Below are positions 1-7,838 of a stretch of 64,000 nucleotides of DNA, piece after piece. Source of the stretch: JASJAR01 sp038530285 (GTDB taxonomy: Bacteria; Pseudomonadota; Alphaproteobacteria; Rhodobacterales; Rhodobacteraceae); assembly GCA_038530285.1 (NCBI GenBank), contig JBCBCY010000001.1, positions 124,001 to 188,000 of the forward strand. Direction: 5' to 3'. How positions within the stretch are numbered: the stretch's first letter is position 1; each line of letters starts with the position of its first letter. The translations under genes were made by a program, and so were the position numbers. The notes under the pieces are model-generated. The model saw only the letters and a list, made by a program, of their open reading frames with translations. It did not search any database and had not been told where the DNA came from.

Positions 1-2
1 AG

Positions 3-2102
3 CTTTTTGATATCACAGTGCGCCTGACGCGAATGCTGTCAGGGTACGACCGGGTGATGATCTACAAATACGACCGCGACTGGAACGGCGAAGTCATGGC
101 CGAAGACCTGCGTCGCCGGCTGGAGCCGTTTTTGGGATTGCGATTTCCCCATTGGGATATTCCCGCCCAGGCGCGCGCGATCATGGAAAAGGTGCCGATC
201 CGGTTCATTTTCGACGTCGATCAGACGCCGGTTCCATTGCTGTCGCGGGACAAAAAGGCGCCGCCGCTTGATATCACGCTGGGGTATACCCGCGGGGTGT
301 CTGAGGTTCATCTTGAGTATCTGCGCAACATGGGCAGCAAGGCCACCTTGACCTTGTCGCTGATTGTGGATGGCACCTTGTGGGGCATTCTTTCGTTTCA
401 CCACCAACGCCCACATATTCCGCCGCCGGGGCTGCGCGAGATCCTTGAGAACTTCGGACAAGTCTTTGCAACCAAGCTTGAGGTTCTGCGCCAAAAGCGC
501 CGATTGGATCAGGTTGCGGCGGTCGATCAGCTGAAAGATCGCTTGTTGTCTGAAATCGGCGACAAGGACGAGTTCGAAGGGTTCGCAGCTTCGGTGCTTG
601 AGATCATGGGCGCTGATGGGATGGTCCTTGATCTGGGCGGGCGTGTGCAATCGTATGGACATGTGCCCGATGGGCCGATGGTTGAGCATCTGCAAAAGCT
701 GGCCAGGGCGGCCGATGGCCCGCTGATGTATGAACGTCTTGGTGACACGTTCCCCAACTTGACGAATTCCGCAAACGGCTGCGCCGGTGCTCTTTTGCTG
801 AAAAGCCAGCCGAACCGAACGTTGGCTGTGTTCCGCCGGGAACGCGCGCGCGACGTCAGTTGGGCGGGCAACCCCGGCAAGACGATTGAGGATAACGACG
901 GGCGCAAGCGCCTGGCACCGCGCGGGTCCTTTTCAACCTATCTTGAACTTGTGCACGGGGCCGCAGACCCGTGGACGGAGCAGGATATCTATTTTGCAAG
1001 CCGCATTTGGGTGCTGGTGAATTCGGTAGAACGTCGCGAGTTGATCAATTCGCTAAGCCGCCAACAGCAGATCATGATCGGCGAATTGAACCACCGGGTG
1101 CGCAATATCCTGGCGCTTGTGCGGTCGGTGTCCACCCAGGCACGGCGCAGTTCTTACGGATCGATCAATTCCTACGCCCGCTCGCTTGAGGCCCGAATTC
1201 AGGCGCTGGCTGCATCGCATGATCTGGCATCAGGCAGCGTGGTGGCGACCGTGCCGGTGTCCGAGCTGATCGAGAAGGAGTTCGAACCCTTCGTGATGCC
1301 AGGCGTGACAAGACATTCGGTCACCGGTGTCAGCAAGGCGTTGCGCGCGGATTTGGCGCCGATATTCTCGCTTGTGATTCACGAGTTGGTGACGAACGCA
1401 GTCAAATATGGTGCCTTGTCGAACTCGACCGGGACGGTCAATGTTGCGCTTGAGCAAGATGCGGATGGTTTGTCGATCACCTGGCAGGAGGTCGGAGGAC
1501 CGCAAGCGATCCAGCCCAGCGAATTTGGGTTCGGCACCACCCTGATCCGGCAGGCCATTCCCCACGAAATGCAGGGCGAAACCAGCCTGACGTTCAAAGA
1601 CGCCGGAGTTGAAGCCCATCTGTTCCTGCCCGACAGCAACTTCGAAGATGCTGTTCTCGCCACGATAGAAGACCCAAAGTCTGTCGAGGCAAAGCCGGCC
1701 GAACGGCAGAAAATGAAGCTTGCGATTGCAAAGACCGCCTGCCTGGTGGTTGAGGATAATTTCGTGATTGCCGAAGGTCTGCGCGGCCAGCTGGCTGACC
1801 TGGGTGTGCGCGACGTCGAAATCGTTTCGAACGTGCGTGATGCGCTGGACGTGATTGAGGATGATGCGCCAAGCTTTGCCGTACTCGACATCAATCTGGG
1901 CGGTGGCAAAACCAGCACGCCCGTCGCTGAGCGGCTCACCACAATGGGCGTGCCGTTCTTTTTTGTCACAGGCTACGGCGAGGCTACCGACCAGAATTCG
2001 GGCTTTGAAGATGCGCTGAGACTTACAAAACCAGCCGCAACAGAAGAGCTCTTGGGCGCGATTGCAAAGGTTCTGAAACTGAAAGGGGCAAGCGGGTTGT
2101 GA
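3..2102 (+). CDS. bphP: Bacteriophytochrome HWE histidine kinase with C-terminal receiver domain (5' end outside window)
   Basis: Red/far-red light sensor kinase that binds biliverdin. The reading frame is open to the window edge, so the N-terminal PAS domain carrying the chromophore-binding Cys must lie upstream. Numbered from the GTG at 18, a GAF domain covers about residues 1-150 (DIPAQAR, a variant of the usual PASDIP, and VHLEYLRNMG with the conserved His). A PHY domain follows, with its tongue motif PRGSF near 301. The kinase has an HRVRN H-box near 359 and WQE near 488, which marks the HWE class rather than classical HisKA. A receiver domain fills about 574-690 (VEDN, phospho-acceptor Asp near 624 in LDIN, VTGYG, LTKP). 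The stop overlaps the heme oxygenase start by GTGA, so sensor and chromophore synthesis are co-expressed. Confidence 0.9.
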   Translation, partial: LFDITVRLTRMLSGYDRVMIYKYDRDWNGEVMAEDLRRRLEPFLGLRFPHWDIPAQARAIMEKVPIRFIFDVDQTPVPLLSRDKKAPPLDITLGYTRGVSEVHLEYLRNMGSKATLTLSLIVDGTLWGILSFHHQRPHIPPPGLREILENFGQVFATKLEVLRQKRRLDQVAAVDQLKDRLLSEIGDKDEFEGFAASVLEIMGADGMVLDLGGRVQSYGHVPDGPMVEHLQKLARAADGPLMYERLGDTFPNLTNSANGCAGALLLKSQPNRTLAVFRRERARDVSWAGNPGKTIEDNDGRKRLAPRGSFSTYLELVHGAADPWTEQDIYFASRIWVLVNSVERRELINSLSRQQQIMIGELNHRVRNILALVRSVSTQARRSSYGSINSYARSLEARIQALAASHDLASGSVVATVPVSELIEKEFEPFVMPGVTRHSVTGVSKALRADLAPIFSLVIHELVTNAVKYGALSNSTGTVNVALEQDADGLSITWQEVGGPQAIQPSEFGFGTTLIRQAIPHEMQGETSLTFKDAGVEAHLFLPDSNFEDAVLATIEDPKSVEAKPAERQKMKLAIAKTACLVVEDNFVIAEGLRGQLADLGVRDVEIVSNVRDALDVIEDDAPSFAVLDINLGGGKTSTPVAERLTTMGVPFFFVTGYGEATDQNSGFEDALRLTKPAATEELLGAIAKVLKLKGASGL

Positions 2103-2626
2103 CGCTGGCTGTCGACAACCGGCATGTTCTGAAGGCCGCGACCAAGTCGGCCCATCAACGCGCCGAAGCCAGATGGGTGACCGAGGGCCGGTTTGCCGAT
2201 CGGGCGGCCTATTCAGCCTGGCTGGCAGCGATGGCCGGGGTCCATGTGACGCTTGGTGCGCCAGCCGCGCGCCTGCTCAATGACCCGAGTTGGCGCAACG
2301 AAGAGCGACAGCGGCTGGCGGCCCTCAAAGCGGATTTGTCCGCGGACTTGCCAGAGTGCGACACCAGCCCCGAACGCTCTGGCAGTTGGGCCTGGGGCGT
2401 GGCTTACGCCCTCAACGGATCCGCGATGGGGGCATCGATCCTTCTAAAGTCGGGGGCGGTCGCGTCGGGTTGGCCACGCCGCTATCTGACCGTGTTGCGC
2501 GCATATGCGACATCGGGCCGGTTGCACGGGTTTTTCGCCGAGCTTGCGCATCAAGGCATCGACCTCGACGAGGCCGGCACAGGCGCAAAGGATGTTTTTG
2601 CCGCCCTGGCGCAGGCGCGCCACTGA
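2099..2626 (+). CDS. bphO: Biliverdin-producing heme oxygenase (BphO type)
   Basis: Soluble heme oxygenase of 175 residues that opens heme to biliverdin IX-alpha, the chromophore of the upstream phytochrome. The N-terminus has the family pattern LKAATKSAHQRAEA, where the His near residue 19 is the expected proximal heme ligand. The GSAMGASILLK region corresponds to the flexible distal-helix Gly/Ser segment. The length is normal for bacterial BphO/HmuO-like enzymes. It starts at GTG, overlapping the phytochrome stop by four bases, which implies translational coupling. The partner context favours a role in phytochrome assembly over iron acquisition; no heme-uptake genes are nearby. Confidence 0.85.
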   Translation: MTLAVDNRHVLKAATKSAHQRAEARWVTEGRFADRAAYSAWLAAMAGVHVTLGAPAARLLNDPSWRNEERQRLAALKADLSADLPECDTSPERSGSWAWGVAYALNGSAMGASILLKSGAVASGWPRRYLTVLRAYATSGRLHGFFAELAHQGIDLDEAGTGAKDVFAALAQARH

Positions 2627-2652
2627 TACAACTGTCGCAGAGAGATTGGATT

Positions 2653-2728
<76 letters not shown>

Positions 2729-2803
2729 GTGCCACTGCATATGCAGCCGCGTAGTGCTTAGGTCAACTCCACCCTTTGGTGCAAGTGGAATTGACCGACG
2801 TGT

Positions 2804-3139
2804 TCAGGTGTCGTCGTCGTCGGCTGCGACGTCGGCGATTTCATCGAGCGGCACGTCGTCGGAATCTTCGTCCTCTTCCAGGACATCATCGCCCAGATCG
2901 ACGTCTGCATCATCGTCATCATCTTCAAGGACAACGTCCTCTTCCACTTCCACCTCGGGTTCCTTCGCCTTCGACTGCGCATCGGGTTTGTCGGCGGTGA
3001 TGGTCCGCGAGGCTTTGCCGGTGTCCACGGGAACGACTTCGCCCGTATAGGGGCTGACAATCGGGTCCTTGTTGAGGTCGTAGAACCGGCGCCCGGTGGT
3101 CGGGCAAACACGCTTGGTGCCCCATTCTTCTTTGGGCAT
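2804..3139 (-). CDS. TIGR02300 (FYDLN acid) family protein
   Basis: A 111-residue protein of the alphaproteobacterial TIGR02300 family, whose biochemical role is unknown. The N-terminus carries the signature FYDLNKDPIVSP inside a small CPxTG-type segment (VCPTTGRRF). The C-terminal half is extremely acidic, with runs of Glu and Asp from about residue 65 on (for example LEDDDDDADVD). Only one Cys is present, so zinc binding by this part alone is unlikely. The gene lies downstream of the tRNA-Ala locus on the same strand, as a monocistron. Family assignment is firm; function is not known. Confidence 0.9.
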   Translation of the reverse strand: MPKEEWGTKRVCPTTGRRFYDLNKDPIVSPYTGEVVPVDTGKASRTITADKPDAQSKAKEPEVEVEEDVVLEDDDDDADVDLGDDVLEEDEDSDDVPLDEIADVAADDDDT

Positions 3140-3283
3140 GTCCTGTCCTTTCAGATCGGCAAGGGGTCAAAGATCGGCAGCATCTGCCATAGGGTTGGGG
3201 GCCTGTCAAAGGCTTTTCGGGGCCCGTTGCGCAGGTGCGAGCCGGCGCATAACATTCGCCCGGTGAGGTGAGCGAGGGCAGGT

Positions 3284-3949
3284 ATGGCAGAGATGGTGCT
3301 TCCCGGCGATCCGGCCGTGGCGGTCGTGGTCCGCACGTCGTCGCGGGCGCGGCGTCTGTCGCTGCGCGTTTCACGGCTGGACGGTCGTGTGACGCTGACC
3401 ATGCCGTCCCATATTCCCGTCGAAACCGCGCGGGCCTTTGCGTATGAGCGCGCCGATTGGGTAAAACGCCAGTTGCGCGACGTCGCCGGGCCGGTGGCGG
3501 TGGGCGACGGGACGCTCTTGCCCCTGGAAGGTGTGCCCACGCGGGTGGTTCTGGGCCGCGCAGCTGCGCCCGGTGAGATTGCCGCAAAGACTGCGCCGGC
3601 GCTTGCGGGCATTTTAAAGGCCTGTGCACGTGACCGGCTGGCCGATGCGGTAGATCACTACACGGGCCTTTTGGGACGCAAATCCACGGCGCTGACGCTT
3701 CGGGACACGCGGTCGCGCTGGGGGTCGTGTTCGTCACGCGGCCGATTGATGTTTTCGTGGCGGCTGATCATGGCCCCGCCAGACGTGCTTGACTACGTTG
3801 CCGCCCATGAGGTCGCGCATTTGCGGCACATGGACCATTCGCACGCCTTCTGGGGCACGGTTGAGGGGTTGATGCCGGACTACGCCGACCACCGCGATTG
3901 GTTGCGTGCGCATGGGACCGACCTGCACCGCTATTCATTCGACCATTGA
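3284..3949 (+). CDS. YgjP-like (DUF45/M48-related) metallopeptidase
   Basis: A 221-residue protein of the YgjP/SprT-related zinc-peptidase family. The C-terminal domain has the zinc motif HEVAHLRHMDHSHAFW near residues 182-197 (HExxH plus a downstream His). The preceding block TRSRWGSCSSRGRLMFSWRLIMAP is the family hallmark. No signal peptide or membrane segment is visible, so it is cytoplasmic. The ATG at 3284 follows a GAGGGCAGGT-like Shine-Dalgarno stretch. Substrates of this family are unknown. It sits just upstream of a GntR regulator on the same strand. Confidence 0.87.
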   Translation: MAEMVLPGDPAVAVVVRTSSRARRLSLRVSRLDGRVTLTMPSHIPVETARAFAYERADWVKRQLRDVAGPVAVGDGTLLPLEGVPTRVVLGRAAAPGEIAAKTAPALAGILKACARDRLADAVDHYTGLLGRKSTALTLRDTRSRWGSCSSRGRLMFSWRLIMAPPDVLDYVAAHEVAHLRHMDHSHAFWGTVEGLMPDYADHRDWLRAHGTDLHRYSFDH

Positions 3950-3981
3950 CCGGCCCGGCTGCCCGGGGTCTACCATTGGCG

Positions 3982-4635
3982 ATGCTTGCGACAACCCCGT
4001 CCCCCGCCGATACCACAACCGTGGCCCATGACCGTGTGTTCCGCAGCCTGCGCACGCGGATCATGCATGGTGCGGTCGAACCCGGCACCGCGCTGACCCT
4101 GCGGGGCATCGGGCGCGAGTTTGGCGTGTCGATGACACCTGCGCGCGAAGCCGTGCGCCGGTTGGTCGCGGAAGGGGCGCTGACGCTGTCGGCGTCGGGC
4201 CGGGTGTCGACGCCGGACCTTACGGGCGACCGGATCGAGGAATTGGCCAGCCTGCGCGCGCTGATCGAACCCGAACTGGCCAGCCGGGCCCTGCCGCGCG
4301 CCCATATCGCCCTGATTGACCGGCTGCAGGCGATCAATGGCACGATTTCGGAAGCCATCGCGAAAGGCGATGCGGTGGGCTATATCCGCACCAACCTTGA
4401 TTTCCACCGCACGCTTTATCTCCGGGCCCAGGCGCCGGCGATGCTGGCGATGGCCGAAACTGTCTGGCTGCAATTGGGCCCAACGATGCGCGCGCTTTAC
4501 GGGCGACTGAAACGCACCGAAGTGCCGTCGAACCATCGGTTGATCGTGGCCGCCCTGCGCGCGGGCGACGAGCCGGGCTTGCGGCTGGCGGTGCGCACGG
4601 ATGTCACACAAGGGCTGCGCCTGCTGGTGGGCTAG
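3982..4635 (+). CDS. GntR-family transcriptional regulator (FCD domain)
   Basis: A 217-residue regulator with an N-terminal winged helix of GntR type (about residues 10-80: VFRSLRTRIMHG..PGT.L, then VSMTPAREAVRRLVAEGAL). It is followed by an all-helical FCD ligand-binding domain of the FadR subgroup (ASLRALIEPELASRAL; NLDFHRTLYLRAQ, HRLIVAALRAGD). FCD domains usually bind small organic acids through a metal site. The ATG at 3982 is preferred over an upstream in-frame start at 3898 because the latter overlaps the metallopeptidase gene. Its ligand and targets are unknown. It is worth testing against the GATC-centred palindromes upstream of sucC and sdhC, but no linkage evidence ties them together. 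Confidence 0.88.
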   Translation: MLATTPSPADTTTVAHDRVFRSLRTRIMHGAVEPGTALTLRGIGREFGVSMTPAREAVRRLVAEGALTLSASGRVSTPDLTGDRIEELASLRALIEPELASRALPRAHIALIDRLQAINGTISEAIAKGDAVGYIRTNLDFHRTLYLRAQAPAMLAMAETVWLQLGPTMRALYGRLKRTEVPSNHRLIVAALRAGDEPGLRLAVRTDVTQGLRLLVG

Positions 4636-4671
4636 TGCTGGCTCAATAGGGCTCGGTTTGGATGCAAGAAC

Positions 4672-4929
4672 CTACTCAGGGCCTTGTCTTGCTCTCGCAA
4701 ACTCTTCAGTCTTCTTTTTGTAGACCGCCCTAAGAAAGATGGCACCAAAGTAAGGCCAATAAACCAGCGTCAGAGTGCTCACAAAAAAAGACCACAGAGA
4801 ACCCGAATAAAAGCCTGCAACAAAGGTTGCGCCCAAGGGGCATAAAAATGGAATACAAAGTACTGGTACTACCCGGGTCAGGACCCACGCCACCGCGGCT
4901 GCTTTGATTCCGAAGGGCGGGTTCTTCAA
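4672..4929 (-). CDS. Small putative membrane protein, unknown function
   Basis: A short gene with two predicted membrane segments (around AVAWVLTRVVPVLCIPFLCP and LWSFFVSTLTLVYWPYFGAIFL) and a charged tail KKKTEEFARARQ. The frame is open up to 5070, but the first part of that longer frame is made of a palindromic repeat (5021-5066), so it is unlikely to be real coding sequence. A TTG at 4929 preceded by GGAGG ten bases upstream gives a sensible start (MKNPPFGIKAAA). Base composition is more AT-rich than its neighbours, suggesting recent acquisition or weak constraint. No family is recognised. Both the start and the reality of the gene are uncertain. Confidence 0.45.
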   Translation of the reverse strand: MKNPPFGIKAAAVAWVLTRVVPVLCIPFLCPLGATFVAGFYSGSLWSFFVSTLTLVYWPYFGAIFLRAVYKKKTEEFARARQGPE

Positions 4930-5020
4930 TTCCAAATAGCCTCCATTGGGAACGCCTCTTACAAGCGAAATTCCGGCCACCAACCCAACCCGCCCGGAAT
5001 CTGCACCCAGCGAGGCATCC

Positions 5021-5066
5021 CTTCCTCTTGCTGAAAATACAACTGGGTCTGGGGCAGAGCCCCAGG
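5021..5066 (-). repeat. G/C-tract palindromic repeat, copy 1 (degenerate)
   Basis: Read on the minus strand it is a hairpin (TGGGGCTCTGCCCCA), then ACCC, TGTATTTTC, CAA and GGAAG. This is the same order of blocks as the copies at 36099 and 43856. It begins seven bases downstream of the lpd stop codon, where the hairpin could act as a transcription-end or mRNA-stabilising element. Confidence 0.65.
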
Positions 5067-5072
5067 GCAATC

Positions 5073-6461
5073 CTACGAATGGATTGGACCGTCGCCGCAG
5101 GCGAGCGCTGCTTCGCGGACGGCTTCTGAAAATGTTGGGTGGGCGTGACAGGTCCGGGCGAGGTCTTCGGCAGCGGCGCCAAACTCCATCGCGACACAGA
5201 TCTCATGGATCAGATCGCCCGCCATAGGCCCGATGATATGGGCGCCCAAGATCCGGTCGGTGGTCTTGTCGGCCAGAATTTTCACGAACCCGTCGCCCAT
5301 GAAGTTGGCTTTTGCGCGGCCATTGCCCATGAAGGAAAACTTGCCGACTTTGTAGTCGCGCCCGGCGGCTTTCAGCTCTTCTTCGGTGTGACCGACATTG
5401 GCAACCTCGGGGTGGGTGTAGATCACACCGGGGATCACGCCGTAATTCACATGGCCCTTTTGGCCCGCCAGTGTTTCGGCCACGCCCATGCCTTCGTCTT
5501 CGGCCTTGTGGGCCAACATCGGCCCTTCGATCGCGTCGCCGATGGCATAAATGCCCGGCACATTGGTTGCCCAATGGGCGTCGGTCTTGATCTGGCCGCG
5601 TTCGGTCATGTCGACGCCAAGGACTGCCAAACCCAGCCCATCGGTGAAGGGCTTGCGCCCCGTAGCCACCAGAACCACGTCAGCATCCAGGGTGGCTTCA
5701 CTATCGTCCTTCCTGAGCTTGTAGGTGACCTTCGCCTTCGTTTTCAGCTTTTCGACGCTTTGAACCGCCGCCCCGAGGATGAACGAAACACCCTGCTTTT
5801 TCAGGGTCTTCTGGAAGGCGCGCTGGATCTCGGCGTCCATGCCCGGCGTGATGTGATCCAAAAACTCGACCACTGTGACCTCCACGCCAAGCCGCACATA
5901 GACCGACCCCATTTCCAGCCCGATCACGCCTGCGCCGATGACCACCATCTTCTTGGGAATTTTGGGCAGGGCCAGCGCACCGGTCGACGACACAACCATG
6001 TCTTCGTCAATCTCGACCCCTGGCAAGCTGCTGGGTTCGGACCCCGATGCGATGACGATGTGTTTAGCGGTGTGCACCTCATCGCCAACTTTCACCTGTC
6101 CGGCTGCGGGAACCGATCCCCAACCTTTCAACCAATCTATCTTGTTCTTTTTGAACAGAAATTCGATGCCCTTGGTGTTCTGATCGATACAGTCTTGTTT
6201 ATAGGCTTGCATCTGGGTCCAGTCGACGTCGGGGCGCGCGACGTTCAGGCCCATCTTGGCGAAGTTTTCTTCGGTCTCATGCAGCATTTCCGACGCGTGC
6301 AAAAGCGCCTTTGACGGGATGCAGCCGACGTTCAGGCAGGTGCCGCCTAGGGTTTCGCGGCCTTCGACGCAGGCGGTCTTCAGGCCCAGTTGCGCGCACC
6401 GGATGGCGCAGACATAGCCGCCTGGGCCGGAGCCGATTACGATGACGTCATAGGCGGCCAT
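5073..6461 (-). CDS. lpdA: Dihydrolipoyl dehydrogenase (E3)
   Basis: A 462-residue flavoprotein that reoxidises dihydrolipoamide on E2 with NAD+, serving the 2-oxoglutarate dehydrogenase encoded upstream. It shows an FAD-binding GxGPGGYVCA motif at the N-terminus, the redox-active disulfide GGTCLNVGCIPSK near residue 45, an NAD-binding GAGVIGLEMGSV motif near 180, ATGRKP and GDAIEGPMLAHKA for FAD contact, and the C-terminal HAHPTFSEA with the catalytic His-Glu pair. Length and motifs are complete. It is the last gene of the minus-strand TCA block, separated from sucB by three small genes. A G/C-tract hairpin repeat follows the stop directly. Confidence 0.96.
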   Translation of the reverse strand: MAAYDVIVIGSGPGGYVCAIRCAQLGLKTACVEGRETLGGTCLNVGCIPSKALLHASEMLHETEENFAKMGLNVARPDVDWTQMQAYKQDCIDQNTKGIEFLFKKNKIDWLKGWGSVPAAGQVKVGDEVHTAKHIVIASGSEPSSLPGVEIDEDMVVSSTGALALPKIPKKMVVIGAGVIGLEMGSVYVRLGVEVTVVEFLDHITPGMDAEIQRAFQKTLKKQGVSFILGAAVQSVEKLKTKAKVTYKLRKDDSEATLDADVVLVATGRKPFTDGLGLAVLGVDMTERGQIKTDAHWATNVPGIYAIGDAIEGPMLAHKAEDEGMGVAETLAGQKGHVNYGVIPGVIYTHPEVANVGHTEEELKAAGRDYKVGKFSFMGNGRAKANFMGDGFVKILADKTTDRILGAHIIGPMAGDLIHEICVAMEFGAAAEDLARTCHAHPTFSEAVREAALACGDGPIHS

Positions 6462-6504
6462 GGGATATTCCTTTCATGGGTCTCGGGCGTATTCAAAACG
6501 GATG

Positions 6505-6837
6505 TCATGTCGGGTCCGGTGCAGGCATCGTCAACAGAATGACGAGCGTGGCCGCGGTTGCAAGGATGAACCCCAGCGGGACCTGAAACAGCAGGTGATA
6601 TTGGGCGGCGTAGAACGCCAAAAGCGCGGCCACGGCGGCGACAGCGGCACGTCGCGGGTGGATGCGGAAGGCCAACCAGGCGGCAGCAAGATAAAACAGC
6701 GTGGCGGGCCATTCGGTGAGGTCCAGCCAGGTGGGCAGGTCAAACCGCGTGTGGGTCTGGGCGGCAAAGACGGTGACGTAGCCTGCCAGGGCGAGGGCGA
6801 GGGCCGCGGTCAGTCGGTAGCGCCAGACGTCCGTCAT
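6505..6837 (-). CDS. Small membrane protein, unknown function
   Basis: A 110-residue hydrophobic protein with about four predicted transmembrane helices (roughly residues 8-25, 45-60, 66-82 and 86-104) and short loops. No recognised domain. Its ATG overlaps the stop of the upstream MAPEG gene (ATGA), so the two are translationally coupled within the segment between sucB and lpd. A membrane accessory role can be guessed but nothing in the sequence defines it. Confidence 0.72.
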   Translation of the reverse strand: MTDVWRYRLTAALALALAGYVTVFAAQTHTRFDLPTWLDLTEWPATLFYLAAAWLAFRIHPRRAAVAAVAALLAFYAAQYHLLFQVPLGFILATAATLVILLTMPAPDPT

Positions 6838-7247
6838 GAGAACAGCGCCGCGAGAAGCATCAACGTGGTGGCCACAAATCCCGCAAACCAGATCAGCGAC
6901 CGCCAGGGTCGCAGGCCAAAGTAATAGGCCAGGATATATGCAATCCGCGCGGCGAGGTAGATGTAAGCGCAGGCGGCTGTGAACGGCGTGGAGGCATCGG
7001 CGAGCGTGACGACCACCACGGCCAGGGTGAAGAGGATCAAGCCTTCGAAATGGTTGTTCATGGCCCGGTAGAGCCGCGCAGCCTTTTCTGACAGTTGTGC
7101 TTCCAGCGTGCCGCCGAGCCGGGATTGGTCGCGCGGGCTAAGCGTCTTGCCGGGGCCAAGTTCCAGGTTCGCGGGCACCGACATCAGCACGTATTGGACG
7201 ACTTGGAGAAGACCCGCGAGGGTGAGGGCGGTGAGTTCGGGGGTCAT
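6834..7247 (-). CDS. MAPEG family membrane protein
   Basis: A 137-residue protein with four hydrophobic helices, of the MAPEG (membrane-associated eicosanoid/glutathione metabolism) fold. Recognisable features are the loop after helix 1 with RDQSRLGGTLEAQLSEKAARLYRAMNNHFEGLILF (written here only as family-typical; key residues are Arg, Asn and the NHFE motif), and the later YLAARIAYILAYYFGLRPWRSLIWFAG stretch typical of bacterial members. It overlaps the MtlR-like gene start-to-stop (ATGA) upstream and the small membrane protein downstream. Bacterial MAPEG substrates are generally unknown. Confidence 0.85.
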   Translation of the reverse strand: MTPELTALTLAGLLQVVQYVLMSVPANLELGPGKTLSPRDQSRLGGTLEAQLSEKAARLYRAMNNHFEGLILFTLAVVVVTLADASTPFTAACAYIYLAARIAYILAYYFGLRPWRSLIWFAGFVATTLMLLAALFS

Positions 7248-7798
7248 GGGCCCGACCCTGCGGCAGGTAAATGCACATGTTCTGGAACAATGTCAGGATA
7301 CTTAGCAACATGGAGCTTTGTATCATACGGCCTCAACCACAAAGCGTCGTTCAAGCAAAACGCGGTGAATGAAAAAATCTCTCGCGTTGGTTTCTGAGTC
7401 AGTTCCGAAAGTACTTCGGCATCCATTTGCAGGGCGTGCGCCATTTCAACTACGATTTGTCGGGTGCAAAGGGCGGTAAAATCTGCTCGCAAATTATGGG
7501 CAAATCGATTTCTGACTCTCGCGAGCAGTTTTAAAGTTTGAAACTCCTCTTGATTGATTATTCGTAAAGCCAAACAGCAACGATTTCTTGCCGAGAATGA
7601 CGCCAGGCCGCCCAGTTCGTCGAGCAGGCGGACTGCTTCTTTTGTTTCAACGAAATAGGACACCAAGCAGTCTTTTAGAAGGTCGTCAAAATAACAGCCA
7701 GCAACAAGGACCATTCCCCGGTCAGACTCTCCGTCGAGGTCTTTCCAGAAACGCTCCATGTCTTTCTGACGCTCTATTGTGGCTTGTTCTTCGAACAA
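7244..7798 (-). CDS. MtlR (mannitol repressor)-like protein
   Basis: A 184-residue protein resembling the MtlR/MltR family. The match is in the pattern ESDRGMVLVAGCYFDDLLKDCL near residue 25, then LGGLASFSARNRCCLALRIIN and the RNRFAHN motif near residue 118. The fold is all-helical and lacks a DNA-binding helix-turn-helix, so action on transcription would need a partner. Composition is more AT-rich than the flanking suc genes and no mannitol genes are near, so a role in sugar-alcohol control is doubtful. The start may be TTG at 7798 or ATG at 7759. It is coupled to the MAPEG gene by an ATGA overlap. Confidence 0.75.
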   Translation of the reverse strand: MFEEQATIERQKDMERFWKDLDGESDRGMVLVAGCYFDDLLKDCLVSYFVETKEAVRLLDELGGLASFSARNRCCLALRIINQEEFQTLKLLARVRNRFAHNLRADFTALCTRQIVVEMAHALQMDAEVLSELTQKPTREIFSFTAFCLNDALWLRPYDTKLHVAKYPDIVPEHVHLPAAGSGP

Positions 7799-7838
7799 CT
7801 TCTTCGCCCCGCTATTCGAAAAAAATGCGCAGAGAGCA

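Noticed and set aside
4672..5070. Full-length version of the small membrane gene starting at 5070
   Set aside because: The first 17 or so residues come from a palindromic repeat; a start at 4929 is better supported.
5139..6314. Long open frame antisense to lpdA, and similar ones opposite sucB (8253-10005), sucA (11005-12267), the ABC ATPase (41000-43462) and permease genes (39644-40927)
   Set aside because: GC-rich codons with G or C in third position leave the opposite strand free of stops. The sequences lack domain signatures, and the sense genes are intact and well characterised.
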